Shown here one piece after another: positions 6,270-7,131 of a stretch of DNA of 7,131 nt (its first letter is position 1; every line of letters begins with the position of its first letter). Both the position numbers and the translations under genes were made by a program. Source of the DNA: Hyphomicrobiales bacterium (GTDB taxonomy: Bacteria; Pseudomonadota; Alphaproteobacteria; Rhizobiales; Aestuariivirgaceae); NCBI GenBank assembly GCA_014380505.1, contig JACMJT010000114.1, positions 1-7,131 on the forward strand. Reading direction: 5' to 3'. Under the pieces are notes generated by a model. The model saw nothing but the letters and a program-made list of their open reading frames with translations. It was not told the origin of the DNA and searched no databases.

Positions 6270-7131
6270 ATGCCCGTTGACCCCGCCCTCCGCGCCGCCG
6301 CATTCGAAAGCAAGGCCTGGCCTTTCGAGGAAGCCCGCAAGCTGGTGGACCGCGCCAAACGCTCGGGCAAAACCGAAATCCTGTTCGAAACGGGCTACGG
6401 CCCCTCGGGCCTTCCCCATATCGGCACCTTCGGCGAAGTGGCGCGCACCTCCATGGTCCGCCATGCCTTCGCGACGTTGAGCGATCTGCCGTCGAGTCTC
6501 CTGTGCTTCTCCGACGACATGGATGGGCTCCGCAAGGTTCCCGACAACATTCCGAACAAGGACATGGTGCGCCAGTATCTCGGCCACCAGCTTACCAAAA
6601 TTCCCGATCCCTTCGGCGAGCACGAGAGCTTCGGCCACCACAACAACGCCATGCTCCGCCGCTTCCTCGATCAGTTCGGCTTCGACTACGAGTTTGCGAG
6701 CTCAACTGAATATTATCTTTCGGGCCGCTTCGATGCGGCTCTATTGCGGGCACTCGAGCGCTTCGACGAAATCATGGCTATCATGCTGCCGTCCTTGGGC
6801 GAGGAGCGCCGCGCCACCTATTCACCCTTTCTTCCCATTCACCCGGAGACCGGCGTGGTCATGCAGGTGCCAATCGCCGAGCGCAAACTCAGCGCGGGCA
6901 CCATCATCTGGCGTGATCCGGCAACCGGTAAGGCGTTTGAAACGCCGGTAACAGGTGGCCACTGCAAGCTGCAATGGAAGCCGGACTGGGGCATGCGCTG
7001 GTATGCGCTGGGCGTGGACTATGAAATGTCGGGAAAGGATCTGATCGACTCGGTGAAACTGTCGAGCAGGATTTGCCAGGTGTTGGGGGCTGAGCCGCCG
7101 GATGGCTTTAACTACGAGCTTTTTCTCGACG
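6270..7131 (+). CDS. lysK: Class I (archaeal-type) lysyl-tRNA synthetase, 3' end beyond window
   Basis: This cytoplasmic enzyme charges tRNA-Lys with lysine using ATP. It belongs to the class I LysRS family found in archaea and some bacteria including alphaproteobacteria, which is unrelated to the class II LysS of most bacteria. The visible 287 residues include the HIGH-type signature [13 protein letters not shown] (44-56, HIGT at 50-53), [14 protein letters not shown] (80-93), [13 protein letters not shown] (178-190) and the class I LysRS hallmark [20 protein letters not shown] (236-255). The KMSKS-type loop usually follows the NYELFLD segment (281-287) directly, so the window cuts the gene just before it. 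Whole enzymes are about 530 residues or more. The start is well fixed: an in-frame TAA (6267-6269) immediately precedes the ATG, and GGAAAG (6255-6260) lies nine bases upstream. dinG is divergent across a 103-base spacer. A class II LysRS elsewhere in the genome cannot be excluded. Confidence 0.96.
   Translation, partial: MPVDPALRAAAFESKAWPFEEARKLVDRAKRSGKTEILFETGYGPSGLPHIGTFGEVARTSMVRHAFATLSDLPSSLLCFSDDMDGLRKVPDNIPNKDMVRQYLGHQLTKIPDPFGEHESFGHHNNAMLRRFLDQFGFDYEFASSTEYYLSGRFDAALLRALERFDEIMAIMLPSLGEERRATYSPFLPIHPETGVVMQVPIAERKLSAGTIIWRDPATGKAFETPVTGGHCKLQWKPDWGMRWYALGVDYEMSGKDLIDSVKLSSRICQVLGAEPPDGFNYELFLD

Overview
The window is a compact, GC-rich chromosomal segment of an alphaproteobacterium, most likely of the Rhizobiales (Hyphomicrobiales) type. 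The evidence is the alphaproteobacterial flavour of all five proteins: a class I (archaeal-type) lysyl-tRNA synthetase, a DinG-family helicase with a lineage-style DEGH box and long N-terminal extension, a ligase-associated Lhr-type helicase, a DinF-type MATE transporter and a small TerB-family protein. I see no mobile element, phage gene, CRISPR array, tRNA or rRNA. The genus cannot be fixed from the sequence alone.

Layout. The minus strand from 1509 down to the left edge carries the first 503 residues of a ligase-associated DEXH-box (Lhr-core) helicase. Only 45 bases separate it from a divergent plus-strand dinF-like MATE transporter (1555-2886). That gene runs head-on into a minus-strand terB-like gene (2874-3287), and the two 3' ends overlap by 13 bases. 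Fifty-nine bases upstream of terB, on the same strand, lies a dinG-family iron-sulfur helicase (3347-6166), so dinG and terB probably form a transcription unit. A 103-base divergent spacer (6167-6269) separates dinG from the plus-strand class I lysyl-tRNA synthetase lysK (6270 to the right edge). It holds a candidate lysK promoter and a palindromic element. No gene-free stretch exceeds about 105 bases.

Function. Two SF2 DNA helicases of different families lie within 6 kb, together with a DinF-type exporter and a TerB-type stress protein. This looks like a loose genome-maintenance and stress neighbourhood beside a housekeeping translation gene. No alphaproteobacterial LexA box (GTTC-N7-GTTC) was seen in the two divergent spacers or upstream of terB, so SOS control is not supported here.

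Novelty. Most of the window is ordinary core genome. The points most worth a second look are the apparently degenerate exonuclease-like N-terminal domain of the DinG protein, the dinG-terB pairing, the Asp-to-Asn change at the usual proton-coupling acid in TM1 of the MATE protein, and the palindrome overlapping the lysK promoter.
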